A stretch of 64,000 bases of DNA from Pseudaminobacter soli (ex Zhang et al. 2022) (GTDB lineage: Bacteria; Pseudomonadota; Alphaproteobacteria; Rhizobiales; Rhizobiaceae), in NCBI RefSeq assembly GCF_014595955.1, contig NZ_JABVCF010000017.1:26405-90404 (forward strand), given 5' to 3'. Under the pieces are notes generated by a model. The model was not told the origin of the DNA, searched no databases, and saw only the letters and a list, made by a program, of their open reading frames with translations. A program made the translations under genes and the position numbers. Shown piece by piece: positions 17,451-25,820 of this stretch (its first letter is position 1; each line of letters opens with the position of its first letter).

Positions 17451-17864
17451 ATGCGAGATCCCACAAACGGCAATCATCACGCCCTCGACGCTGCCCCTGG
17501 CGATGGGCAGGCGACGTTGCGGCCGATGCCCTTCGTGATCGCATTGCCCTTCAACGTGCTCGAGGCAATCGGGCTTGCCGGCTTCTACGCGACATGGCAC
17601 CTGCTCTATTTCGTCGCCTGCGCGTTTCGTGCCTTCACCGGATTCCTCGTTCTCGCCGGCATCGTCATGCTGCCTGTATCGCTCGGGGTCTTCGTTAATC
17701 CAGATGCCGCTCCGATGCCGTGGTGGTTCTTCTTGTCTTCGGCGATCGGCATGTTCGTATTCGCGCTCGGCTACAATCTGTTCCTCAGGTGGTTCGCGCC
17801 GCCCGGCGCAGAAGATCCCTTCGACCGCTATCGGCCATCGCCAACGGCCGGCGATCGTCGCTAG
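17451..17864 (+). CDS. Small inner-membrane protein of unknown function
   Basis: A 137-residue protein. Residues about 25-75 form one long or two closely spaced membrane segments (FNVLEAIGLAGFYATWHLLY onward, then TGFLVLAGIVMLPVSL), and WWFFLSSAIGMFVFALGYNLF forms another. AAAGGA lies 6 bp before ATG 17451; an alternative ATG is at 17424. It is divergent from the DUF1173 gene and close to traG, so a link to conjugation is possible, but no family is recognised. Confidence 0.6.
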   Translation: MRDPTNGNHHALDAAPGDGQATLRPMPFVIALPFNVLEAIGLAGFYATWHLLYFVACAFRAFTGFLVLAGIVMLPVSLGVFVNPDAAPMPWWFFLSSAIGMFVFALGYNLFLRWFAPPGAEDPFDRYRPSPTAGDRR

Positions 17865-17918
17865 CGCGCGGATCGCACCGGCAGACTTCAAAGAAACACC
17901 ATTCAGGGAGACGGCCGC

Positions 17919-18188
17919 ATGTCGAATATCACCAAAGCGGCAAACGCCACGGACCAGATTCAGGACCACGTCGGCGTCGCAATTGATCGGCTTCAACGCG
18001 GCTTCAACGGCCGGATCGTCAACGGATACGGCATCTATTCCGACCCCTCCATGCGTCGCTCGGATTTGATCGAAGCGCAAAAGGCCATAGAGGCGGCGCT
18101 GTCTATCATACGAAGCACCGATTGGCCGAGCAACGCAGAATACGACGCGCTCGATCAGGGCAGCGATGAAGCGGTCAACTCGCCTTGA
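17919..18188 (+). CDS. Small conserved plasmid protein
   Basis: An 89-residue soluble, helical protein. GGGAG (17906-17910) supports ATG 17919. Its 3' end overlaps the 3' end of the convergent traG gene by 14 bp. No family recognised. It follows the membrane protein by 54 bp and may be co-transcribed with it. Confidence 0.5.
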   Translation: MSNITKAANATDQIQDHVGVAIDRLQRGFNGRIVNGYGIYSDPSMRRSDLIEAQKAIEAALSIIRSTDWPSNAEYDALDQGSDEAVNSP

Positions 18189-20100
18189 CGAACCTGTTTG
18201 GACTAGCTTCGGCATCCATGTCCTTTCTCCGGAAGTAGATTGCCCGCCCGCAGCGGATAGGGTCGTGCCCCTGCACGATGATGATCTGCTCGTCCTTGCG
18301 CATCTTTTGCGTGATTTCGTGCGGCATGATCAGAGGACGGCGTTGCAGATTGAGGCTTTCCGACCGGCGCGTACCGCTGTTGGAATTGCTCCACCCCACA
18401 TTGCGGGATTTGCCCTGAACCTCGACCGTCATCTCGCCGCATTGCGCCGAGACGTTCCTTGCGGTCTCCAGCGCCTTGATCGCGGCATAGGAGGCGAAGG
18501 CGCAGCCATCGATCCAGGACGTCGCGCCATCTTTCCCGAAATGCCGTTCGAGCTGGCCGACCGATTGGTACATGAGCATCAAGGTGATGCCGTATTTGCG
18601 GCCGCGATCGCGCGCCTCTTCGAGGACGCGCATGTAGCCGAGCAAGTCGACTTCATCGAGCATGAACAGGGCCCGGCGCTGAAACGCGCCATCGGCCTGT
18701 GTCATCGCATTGATCAACGAACCGATGATCACCCGGCCAATGCCTGGATAGGATCGCAGGATCGCCGCCGGGATGTTCAGAAACACGTCCCTCTTGCCGG
18801 CGACGAGATCGCTCGATTTGAACGATCGACCGCAGACGAGGGCGGCATAATTATCGAGCGAAAGCCACTGTGTATCCTTCGATGCCGTGGAGTACACGCC
18901 GGAGAATGTCTGTTCGGTCATGTTGGTGAAGACGCCCAGCGTTTCGCGGATGAAGGCAGATGCCGATGTCTCCTGAATATCGCGCAGCATGGCGAGAACC
19001 GACGGTTCCGGCTCGGAGACGATCTGGCGCAAACTGCGCAGGGTCCGCCGCCCGGCATATTCGGGAGAGAGAACCACATGGGCGAGCAATCCCGTCAGAA
19101 GGTTGTGCGCCTGGTTCTGGAAATAGCTGCCGGTCGAGGATTCGAACCGGGCGCTTTCCGACAGCAGCATATGCGCGACGGCGACTATGTCCTCCTCCTT
19201 GTGTTTGGAGGTTTCGATCCAGTCGAGCACGTTGAAACCCGTGACGGGGTTTGTCGGATCGAGGACCATACACTCCCGCCCAAGCGTTTGCGTCCGATGC
19301 TCGACGACCATCGGCGCGACCTCGGTCGAGGGGTCGAGGCAAATCAATGGCCCCGTATAGCGTAGCGCCGTCGGCACGACATTGCTGGTGGACTTGAAAC
19401 CGCCCGACCCGGCAAAGAACAGCATGTGGGTGGAATCAAAATCCTGCTTGTAGGTGAGCAGCGGCGCGGTCCCGCCGCTACCCCATGTCTCTCGGTCGGT
19501 CGGATCGAACGGCACATCGCGGATCGTCTCCTTGTCGACACGGTAGCGCTCGCCGACGACGATCTCGCCGTCTGGCGGAAACAGCTTTGCGGCGGCCGAC
19601 ATGGTGAGCCAATCGGCATCACCGAAGGTTCCGCGCTTGGCGCGCTTCACCGGATCGGAAACCACGACCGATATCCGCGCCGAAATCGCCACGATGACGA
19701 AACCGACGGTCGCGGCGATGACGGCGAAGAAGTCGAGATAAGACAGCGCTTCGTCCCAGGTCACCGCGCCGCTTTCGACGGATGGTGACAGGCGCGCATA
19801 TTCACGCAAAGCGTAAAAGCCGCCGACCCCGAGAAGGCAGATCAGGCTGACCATCGCCACCGGCCGGCGGCGATGCATCGGCAGGGCGAATACGGTGATC
19901 AGTCCCGCGATCGGACCAAAGAGCAGATTGGGAATGGGCGCAGCGCGTAAGAACCAATAGGAATTGCCAGGCGAGAAACCGGCCGCCATTCCCTGCCATC
20001 TGTATGACGTGATCGCCAGCGTCATCGCTGTCACGGCGGCCGGCACGATCGCCCATAGCAGCGCCGGCCTCAGTTTCGTGTTCCCGGCCATGTCCGACAT
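18175..20100 (-). CDS. traG: Type IV coupling protein TraG (VirD4 family)
   Basis: A 641-residue conjugative coupling ATPase. Membrane segments occupy the first 145 residues (three or four hydrophobic stretches). Walker A GSGGFKST is at 231-238, with a Walker B in ALFMLDEVDLLG in the second half. It brings the TraA-DNA complex to the VirB channel at the inner membrane. It lies 14 bp downstream of traD in the order traC-traD-traG, the standard rhizobial arrangement opposite traA. ATG 20100 or the ATG three codons later could be the start; both have AAGGG upstream. Confidence 0.93.
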   Translation of the reverse strand: MSDMAGNTKLRPALLWAIVPAAVTAMTLAITSYRWQGMAAGFSPGNSYWFLRAAPIPNLLFGPIAGLITVFALPMHRRRPVAMVSLICLLGVGGFYALREYARLSPSVESGAVTWDEALSYLDFFAVIAATVGFVIVAISARISVVVSDPVKRAKRGTFGDADWLTMSAAAKLFPPDGEIVVGERYRVDKETIRDVPFDPTDRETWGSGGTAPLLTYKQDFDSTHMLFFAGSGGFKSTSNVVPTALRYTGPLICLDPSTEVAPMVVEHRTQTLGRECMVLDPTNPVTGFNVLDWIETSKHKEEDIVAVAHMLLSESARFESSTGSYFQNQAHNLLTGLLAHVVLSPEYAGRRTLRSLRQIVSEPEPSVLAMLRDIQETSASAFIRETLGVFTNMTEQTFSGVYSTASKDTQWLSLDNYAALVCGRSFKSSDLVAGKRDVFLNIPAAILRSYPGIGRVIIGSLINAMTQADGAFQRRALFMLDEVDLLGYMRVLEEARDRGRKYGITLMLMYQSVGQLERHFGKDGATSWIDGCAFASYAAIKALETARNVSAQCGEMTVEVQGKSRNVGWSNSNSGTRRSESLNLQRRPLIMPHEITQKMRKDEQIIIVQGHDPIRCGRAIYFRRKDMDAEASPNRFVKAS

Positions 20101-20114
20101 CCCTTCGCTGGCGC

Positions 20115-20378
20115 TTATTCGCCGTTGGTCGTTTCGGAACCGTCGGAGACGGGCGATCCCGCATCCGCCGCTTCGGCGCCCTTCATGCGGTCACGCCGGA
20201 AGGCCATCCCACCTTTTACTTTCAGCCGATGATGCTCGGCCGATCCGACACGCACGGTCCCGGCTTCCAGCAGCACACCGAGCAGAAACGCGCGGTCGGC
20301 TTGTCGCAGTCCGGCCTTCACCACCAAGCCGCCGAGCGTGATCTTCTCCCGCGCGTCCTTCTTGCGATCCTCTGTCAT
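20115..20378 (-). CDS. traD: Conjugal transfer protein TraD
   Basis: An 87-residue protein with the TraD signature DRKKDAREKITLGGLVVKAG followed by DRAFLLGVLLEA. TraD is a small accessory protein encoded between traC and traG on rhizobial plasmids; its biochemical role is poorly defined. The start at 20378 is chosen because the family begins with a short Met-x-x-Asp-Arg segment; the frame is open further upstream but overlaps traC there. Confidence 0.85.
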   Translation of the reverse strand: MTEDRKKDAREKITLGGLVVKAGLRQADRAFLLGVLLEAGTVRVGSAEHHRLKVKGGMAFRRDRMKGAEAADAGSPVSDGSETTNGE

Positions 20379-20427
20379 CGTCTGCCGCCGCCTTCGCTCC
20401 AGGGCCAGAATGCGCCGATCGAGGCGC

Positions 20428-20652
20428 TTAAGGAGATGCGCCTGAAGGCCCCTTGCGGCTTTTGCGAAATCGCGCGGCAATCTCCTCGAAGACGGCGTCG
20501 AGTTCGTTGTCGGAAATGTCCATTTCGGCCAGGCCCGCCTTGGCGGCCGCGCGCGCGAAGCGCTCATTGGCCTTGGCGAGAATTCCACGGCGTTTTTCGC
20601 GTAGTTTCTCAATCTGGGCGTCAATCTCTGAAATCGATGGTTTAGCACGCAT
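20428..20652 (-). CDS. traC: Conjugal transfer protein TraC
   Basis: A 74-residue, coiled-coil-rich protein, slightly shorter than the roughly 98-residue TraC of Ti plasmids. It keeps the family core: an N-terminal helix EIDAQIEKLREKR, then ARAAAKAGLAEMDISDNEL and FEEIAARFR. It is an accessory protein of the oriT complex. It is the first gene of traC-traD-traG, and its start faces the oriT region. Confidence 0.8.
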   Translation of the reverse strand: MRAKPSISEIDAQIEKLREKRRGILAKANERFARAAAKAGLAEMDISDNELDAVFEEIAARFRKSRKGPSGASP

Positions 20653-20737
20653 TCTATGCCTTTTCCTTTCCGGTCGCCTTCTTCTTCGCGGCGGTTATAA
20701 GGTGTAGAAACGCATAGTAAAAGAGGCTATTTCCATC

Positions 20738-20757
20738 GAGCCTTGAGGCTCATTTTT
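20738..20757 (+). terminator. Terminator-like stem-loop beside oriT
   Basis: GAGCC (20738-20742) ttga GGCTC (20747-20751) followed by ATTTTT. It is short but has a T-run in the + direction. It lies between traC and oriT and may insulate traA from leftward genes, or be part of the oriT structure. Confidence 0.5.
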
Positions 20758-20761
20758 GGTC

Positions 20762-20850
20762 TGCGCCCGCAAGGGCGCATCCCGAGAAACGGCATCGGCC
20801 GTGCGGCCCGATCTGTTCGAGGGCGCAATATACGTCGCGAAACGCGACAT
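20762..20850. other. oriT: Origin of transfer (oriT), rhizobial/Ti type
   Basis: The segment GGGCGCAATATACGTCGCG at 20821-20839 closely matches the nic region of Ti and rhizobial plasmids (from memory, GGGCGCAATTATACGTCGC). It is followed by a hairpin, GTCGCG (20834-20839) aaa CGCGAC (20843-20848). A second hairpin, TGCGCCC (20762-20768) gcaa GGGCGCA (20773-20779), lies upstream and repeats the GGGCGCA element. It sits between the divergent traC and traA genes, the usual place. Confidence 0.82.
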
Positions 20851-20872
20851 GCTTGGGAGAGGCCTGGATCGC

Positions 20873-23800
20873 ATGGCGATCATGTTCGTACGGGCACAGG
20901 TGATCAGCCGCGGAGCGGGACGCAGCGTCGTCTCGGCCGCAGCCTATCGCCATCGTACGAGGATGGAGGAAGAGCAGACCGGGATGAGCTTCCGCTATGA
21001 GGGCGGCAAGGCCGAGCTTGTGCATGAGGAGCTGGCGCTGCCGGATCAGACCCCAGCGTGGTTGCGCACCATGATCGACGGCCGGACGATCGCGGGCGCG
21101 AGCGAGGTGTTGTGGAATGCCGTCGATAGGTTCGAAAAAAGGGTGGACGCGCAGCTTGCCCGCGAGATGATCTTCGCGCTGCCGGAGGAGCTGTCGAAGG
21201 CGGAAAACATTGCCCTGGTGCGCGAGTTCGTGCGCTACCACCTCATGTCAAAGGGCATGGTCGCGGATTGGGTCTATCACGACAAGGACGGCAATCCGCA
21301 TATCCACCTGATGACCACCTTGCGGCCTTTGACCGAGGACGGTTTCGGCAAGAAGAAGGTCGCGGTTCTCGGCGACGACGGCAAGCCGCTGCGTGTCGTG
21401 ACCCCTGATCGGCCGAAGGGCAAGATCGTCTACCGGCTGTGGGCCGGCGACAAGGACACGATGAAAGCATGGAAGATCGGCTGGGCGGAAACGGCCAACA
21501 AGCATCTGGCGCTCGCCGGTCATGATATCCGCCTTGATGGTCGCGCCTATGCCGAGCAGGGCCTCGACGGCATCGCCCAAAGCCATCTCGGACCGGCAAA
21601 GGCGGCGTTGGCCCGAAAAGGCAGGGAGATGTATTTCGCCCCGGCGGCACTGGCGCGTCGGCAGGAAATGGCAGACCGGCTTGCCGACGAACCCGGCCTA
21701 TTGCTCCAGCAGCTGAGCCGCCAACGCTCGACATTCGATGAGCGCGAAATCGCCAAGGCGCTGCATCGCTATGTCGACGATCCGACGGTGTTTGCCAATA
21801 TCCGTGCGCAACTGATGGCGTCGTCGGATCTGGTTACGCTGAAGCCGCAGCAGATCGATCCGGACACCGGAAAGATTGGCGACGTCGCGGTGTTCACCAC
21901 GCGCGCCATGCTGCGCACCGAATACGATATGGCGCAGTCGGCGCAGGAGCTTTCGGGTCGATCTGGCTTCAACGTAACGTCCGAAAAGGTCGATGACGCC
22001 ATTGGCGTGGTGGAGAGCCGCGATCCGGAAAAGCCGTTCAGGCTCGACGCCGAACAGGTCGATGCGGTTCGGCATGTCACCGGTGACAGTGGTATATCCG
22101 CCGTCGTCGGCTTGGCCGGTGCGGGCAAATCGACCTTGCTCGATGCGGCAAGAATTGCCTGGGAGACAGACGGCCGTAGCGTCATCGGGGCCGCCCTTGC
22201 CGGTAAGGCCGCCGAGGGTCTTGAAGACAGTTCCGGGATCAAATCGCGCACGCTCGCGTCATGGGAACTGGCTTGGGCGGACGGCCGGGACGAACTGCAG
22301 AAGGGCGATGTGCTGGTTGTCGACGAGGCCGGCATGGTGTCGTCGGAGCAATTGGCGCGCGTTCTCAAAATCGTGGAAGACGCGGGTGCTAAAGCGGTGC
22401 TGGTCGGAGATCCAATGCAGCTCCAGCCGATCCAGGCGGGCGCGGCGTTCCGGGCGATTGTCGAGCGCAGCGGTTTTGCCGAATTGACCGGCGTGCGCCG
22501 CCAGCGCGAACAGTGGGCGCGCGATGCGTCGCGCCTGTTCGCGCGTGGAAAGGTCGAAGAGGCGCTCGATGCTTATGCGCAGCATGACCGCATCCATCAG
22601 CTTGAAACCCGCGATGCAGTAATCGAGCGGATCGTTGAGGATTGGGGGCAGGCTAGGGAGGACTACAGAAGGAAGGCTGAATTCGAGAACCGCGCCTTGA
22701 GCGGCTCGGAGCTGCTGGTTCTGGCGCAAACCAATGATGATGTCGGGAAGCTCAACCAGGCGATCCGCTGGGTGATGGCAGGTCAGGGCGCGCTTACAGA
22801 AGAGCGCGCATACCAGACAGAACGGGGCGCGCGACAGTTTGCCATTGGCGATCGACTGATCTTCCTCGAGAATGCCCGCTTCTTTGAGAAACGGGCCGAG
22901 CATCTTGCCGTGCAGCACGTCAAAAACGGCATGCTCGGCACCGTCATGTGCACGACGAACGATCGGGGCGAGACGCTGCTCACGGTGAAGCTGGATGCGG
23001 GCCGTGAGGTGACCTTCGGCCAGGACACCTATCGCAATATCGATCATGGCTATGCGGCGACCGTGCACAAATCACAGGGCGCAACCGTCGACCGGACCTT
23101 CGTGCTCGCAACCGGCATGATGGATCAGCATCTCGCCTATGTGGCGATGTCGCGTCATCGCGATCAGGCCGATCTCTATATGGCGCACGAGGATTTTACG
23201 CCGCGCGAGAAATGGGGCAGGGCGCAGCGCATCGACCACGCCGCCGGTGTCACCGGCGAACTGGTCGAAACCGGCGAAGCGAAATTCCGTCCGAATGACG
23301 AGGATGCAAAAGAGAGCCCATATGCGGACGTAAAAACCGACGACGGAGTGGTCCATCGCGTCTGGGGCGTCAGCCTGCCGAAGGCAATGAAAGAGGGCGG
23401 CGTGGAGATCGGCGACACCGTCACCTTGCGCAAGGACGATGTTGAGCATGTCACCGTGAAGGTGCCGGTCGTGGATCTCGAAACCGGCAAGAAGATCTTC
23501 GAGGAACGGGAGGTCGAGCGCAATGTCTGGACCGCCGAGCAGGTCGAGACGGCGGAAATCCGGCAGGAGCGCATCGACCAGGAAAGCCATCGCCCGAAAC
23601 TGTTCAAGCAATTGGTCGAGCGCCTGTCCCGCTCCGGTGCCAAGTCGACCACGCTCGATTACGAATCCGAAGCTGGCTACCAGGCCCAGATTGTCGACTT
23701 CGCCCGCCGCCGCAACATGGATCACGCTATCGAGCTTGCTGCCGGAATGGAGCAGGGCGTGGAGCGGCATCTGTCGTGGATCGGCGCCCAACGCGATCGT

Positions 23801-25531
23801 GTCGCAAGGTTGTGGGAGCGCGCCAGCATCGCGCTTGGATTTGCAATCGAGAATGAGCGCAGCGTCTCCTATGACGATCAGGCGGTTCGGACGCAAACGG
23901 TCGCCCCGGCATCTGTCGTGGTGGCGGGCATTGCGCCGGGTGACGAAGAGGCACGATATCTGCTCGCGCCACAGGCGAGCTTTGTACGCTCTCTAGAAGA
24001 AGACGCGCGCATCGAACATCTGGCGTCGGCACGGTGGAAGGACCGCGAAGCGATCCTGCTATCCGTGCTCGAGCGCATCTATCGCGATCCCGCCGCCGCT
24101 CTCGATCGGCTGAACGCGCAAGCTTCGGACTTCGATGTCGAGCCACGGCGGCTTGGTGAAAATCTTGCTCGCAGTCCCTCGATGCTTGGTGCCGTGCGTG
24201 GCAGCGACAGCCTGGTCGATGGACAGAGAGCGCGGAAGGAACGGGCTGAGGCCCTCGCCGCTGTCGCAGAGCTCCAGCCTCTGGCGCGCAGTCACGCGGA
24301 CACCTTCAAGCGTGACAGGGCCACTTATGAGAACCGGGAACATGCGCGTCGCGCCGCCATGGCGCTTTCGGTTCCTGCGCTCTCCCCACACGCGATGGCG
24401 CGGCTTAATGAAGTCGAGGCGGTGCGCGAGAAGGGCGGCGAGGGTGCCTACAAGACCGCCTTTGCCTATGCCGCGGAAGAGCGTTCGCTGGTGCAGGAGT
24501 TGAAGGCCGTGGGCGAAGCGCTGACCGCCCGCTTCGGCTGGAGCGCCTTTACCGAAAAGGCCGACCAATATGCCGAAAAGCAGATGGTCGCGCGCATGCC
24601 CGAGGGAGCGTCCGAGGCCAAACGGCAAGAGCTGACGACGCTGTTCGCGGCCGTGCGCCGCTTCAACGAACTGCAATATCTGGCCGAAAAGCGCGATCCT
24701 TCGCGGATCGTGGCGCCGGCGGTCTACGATCCCGCCAAGGCTCCAAAGATGTCCAGGCCACCAGCCTTGCCGATGCTCGCGGCTATCACCGAGTTCGCGG
24801 CAACTGTCGATGATGAAGCCAAAACGCGCGCGCTGGAGGTTCCCCGCTACAGGCAGCAGCGCGCGGCGCTTGTCGAGGCCGCGCAGCGCGTCTGGCGCGA
24901 TCCTGCCGCGGCTCTTGCGACGATTGAGGATCTGGTCGTCAAGGGCGTCGAGCCCGAGCGTATCGCCCGTGCCGTGCAAAATGACCCTGCTGCCTATGGT
25001 CCATTGCGCGGCTCCGACCGCGTCATGGATCGGCTCATCGCTCCCGGGAAAGAACGGAAGGCCGCGGTTGCGGCCGTGGAGGACGTTGCCGCCAACGTGG
25101 TCTCGGCAGGCAAGGCTTGGCAGGGCGCATTCGACGCCGAGAAGGCGGCCCTTCTTGCCGATCGGGAGCGAATGAGCGTGGCGGTGCCCGGCCTGTCGCC
25201 GCGGGCGGAGGCCGAGCTGGTCCGGTTGGCAACCGCAGTCGAGAAATCCCCCCGGGAGATCACGCAGCTTGTCCGCGCGCTCGACGCGACAATCAGGGCA
25301 GAATTCTCGGCCGTCAGCAAGGCCCTCGACGAGCGCTTCGGGCCGAACGCGATCGGCCGGGGACAGGGTGACGTCGTCAACCGGATTCCAGCGGCGCAGC
25401 GCAAGGTCTTCGAGGCGATGCAGCCCCGCCTCAAGGTCCTGCAGAACGCCGTTCGGTCAGACCGGGCTCAAGATATTATCGCCGAGCGCCAGCTGCGCGC
25501 GCTCAATCAGGCCAGGGGCATCACCAGATAG
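20873..25531 (+). CDS. traA: Conjugative relaxase-helicase TraA
   Basis: A 1552-residue bifunctional conjugation enzyme of the rhizobial TraA type. The MobA/MobL relaxase domain (about 1-250) starts with MAIMFVRAQVISRG and has the histidine triad around H136 and HIH 143-145. A TraI-like superfamily 1 helicase follows, with Walker A GAGKS at 416-420 and DE at 484-485 in VLVVDEAGM. The long C-terminal region has repeated helical segments with the motif RDPAAAL. TraA nicks oriT, stays bound to the 5' end and unwinds the strand. The start at 20873 leaves oriT outside the gene; a reading from 20756 would run through oriT and is rejected. Confidence 0.93.
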   Translation: MAIMFVRAQVISRGAGRSVVSAAAYRHRTRMEEEQTGMSFRYEGGKAELVHEELALPDQTPAWLRTMIDGRTIAGASEVLWNAVDRFEKRVDAQLAREMIFALPEELSKAENIALVREFVRYHLMSKGMVADWVYHDKDGNPHIHLMTTLRPLTEDGFGKKKVAVLGDDGKPLRVVTPDRPKGKIVYRLWAGDKDTMKAWKIGWAETANKHLALAGHDIRLDGRAYAEQGLDGIAQSHLGPAKAALARKGREMYFAPAALARRQEMADRLADEPGLLLQQLSRQRSTFDEREIAKALHRYVDDPTVFANIRAQLMASSDLVTLKPQQIDPDTGKIGDVAVFTTRAMLRTEYDMAQSAQELSGRSGFNVTSEKVDDAIGVVESRDPEKPFRLDAEQVDAVRHVTGDSGISAVVGLAGAGKSTLLDAARIAWETDGRSVIGAALAGKAAEGLEDSSGIKSRTLASWELAWADGRDELQKGDVLVVDEAGMVSSEQLARVLKIVEDAGAKAVLVGDPMQLQPIQAGAAFRAIVERSGFAELTGVRRQREQWARDASRLFARGKVEEALDAYAQHDRIHQLETRDAVIERIVEDWGQAREDYRRKAEFENRALSGSELLVLAQTNDDVGKLNQAIRWVMAGQGALTEERAYQTERGARQFAIGDRLIFLENARFFEKRAEHLAVQHVKNGMLGTVMCTTNDRGETLLTVKLDAGREVTFGQDTYRNIDHGYAATVHKSQGATVDRTFVLATGMMDQHLAYVAMSRHRDQADLYMAHEDFTPREKWGRAQRIDHAAGVTGELVETGEAKFRPNDEDAKESPYADVKTDDGVVHRVWGVSLPKAMKEGGVEIGDTVTLRKDDVEHVTVKVPVVDLETGKKIFEEREVERNVWTAEQVETAEIRQERIDQESHRPKLFKQLVERLSRSGAKSTTLDYESEAGYQAQIVDFARRRNMDHAIELAAGMEQGVERHLSWIGAQRDRVARLWERASIALGFAIENERSVSYDDQAVRTQTVAPASVVVAGIAPGDEEARYLLAPQASFVRSLEEDARIEHLASARWKDREAILLSVLERIYRDPAAALDRLNAQASDFDVEPRRLGENLARSPSMLGAVRGSDSLVDGQRARKERAEALAAVAELQPLARSHADTFKRDRATYENREHARRAAMALSVPALSPHAMARLNEVEAVREKGGEGAYKTAFAYAAEERSLVQELKAVGEALTARFGWSAFTEKADQYAEKQMVARMPEGASEAKRQELTTLFAAVRRFNELQYLAEKRDPSRIVAPAVYDPAKAPKMSRPPALPMLAAITEFAATVDDEAKTRALEVPRYRQQRAALVEAAQRVWRDPAAALATIEDLVVKGVEPERIARAVQNDPAAYGPLRGSDRVMDRLIAPGKERKAAVAAVEDVAANVVSAGKAWQGAFDAEKAALLADRERMSVAVPGLSPRAEAELVRLATAVEKSPREITQLVRALDATIRAEFSAVSKALDERFGPNAIGRGQGDVVNRIPAAQRKVFEAMQPRLKVLQNAVRSDRAQDIIAERQLRALNQARGITR

Positions 25532-25547
25532 CAGGGAGGGCAAAACA

Positions 25548-25817
25548 ATGGCCGGACAGACAACGAATCTCGACGCGATCGTGCGGGCCGAGCTCGCTAT
25601 CGAGATCATGAACCAGGCGCGTGGGCTGGTGTCGGAACGCGTCGCCGCCATCGAGGCGGACGATCCGGCTGGCGCCGAGGCCCTGCGGGAAAGGCGCCGC
25701 GCGCTTCTCGCCGTCCAGAATGGCATTCGGATAGATGATCTCGACACCGTCGAAGCTGTGATCGCGAAATGGGGACCCAGGATCAAAGACCCTGCGCAAT
25801 TCTGGCGGGAGCTCTGA
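25548..25817 (+). CDS. Small protein between traA and the zeta-like gene, possible antitoxin
   Basis: An 89-residue, acidic, helical protein. GGGAGGG lies 8 bp before ATG 25548. It ends 3 bp before the zeta-like gene, so the two are co-translated, and it follows traA by 16 bp. Its size and position match the epsilon-like antitoxin of epsilon-zeta systems, but no sequence family was recognised; the antitoxin role is inferred from position only. Confidence 0.6.
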   Translation: MAGQTTNLDAIVRAELAIEIMNQARGLVSERVAAIEADDPAGAEALRERRRALLAVQNGIRIDDLDTVEAVIAKWGPRIKDPAQFWREL

Positions 25818-25820
25818 GCC

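Noticed and set aside
18166..19365. 399-codon + frame opposite traG
   Set aside because: traG has intact ATPase motifs on the minus strand. The + frame is a shadow with His/Arg/Asp-rich composition.
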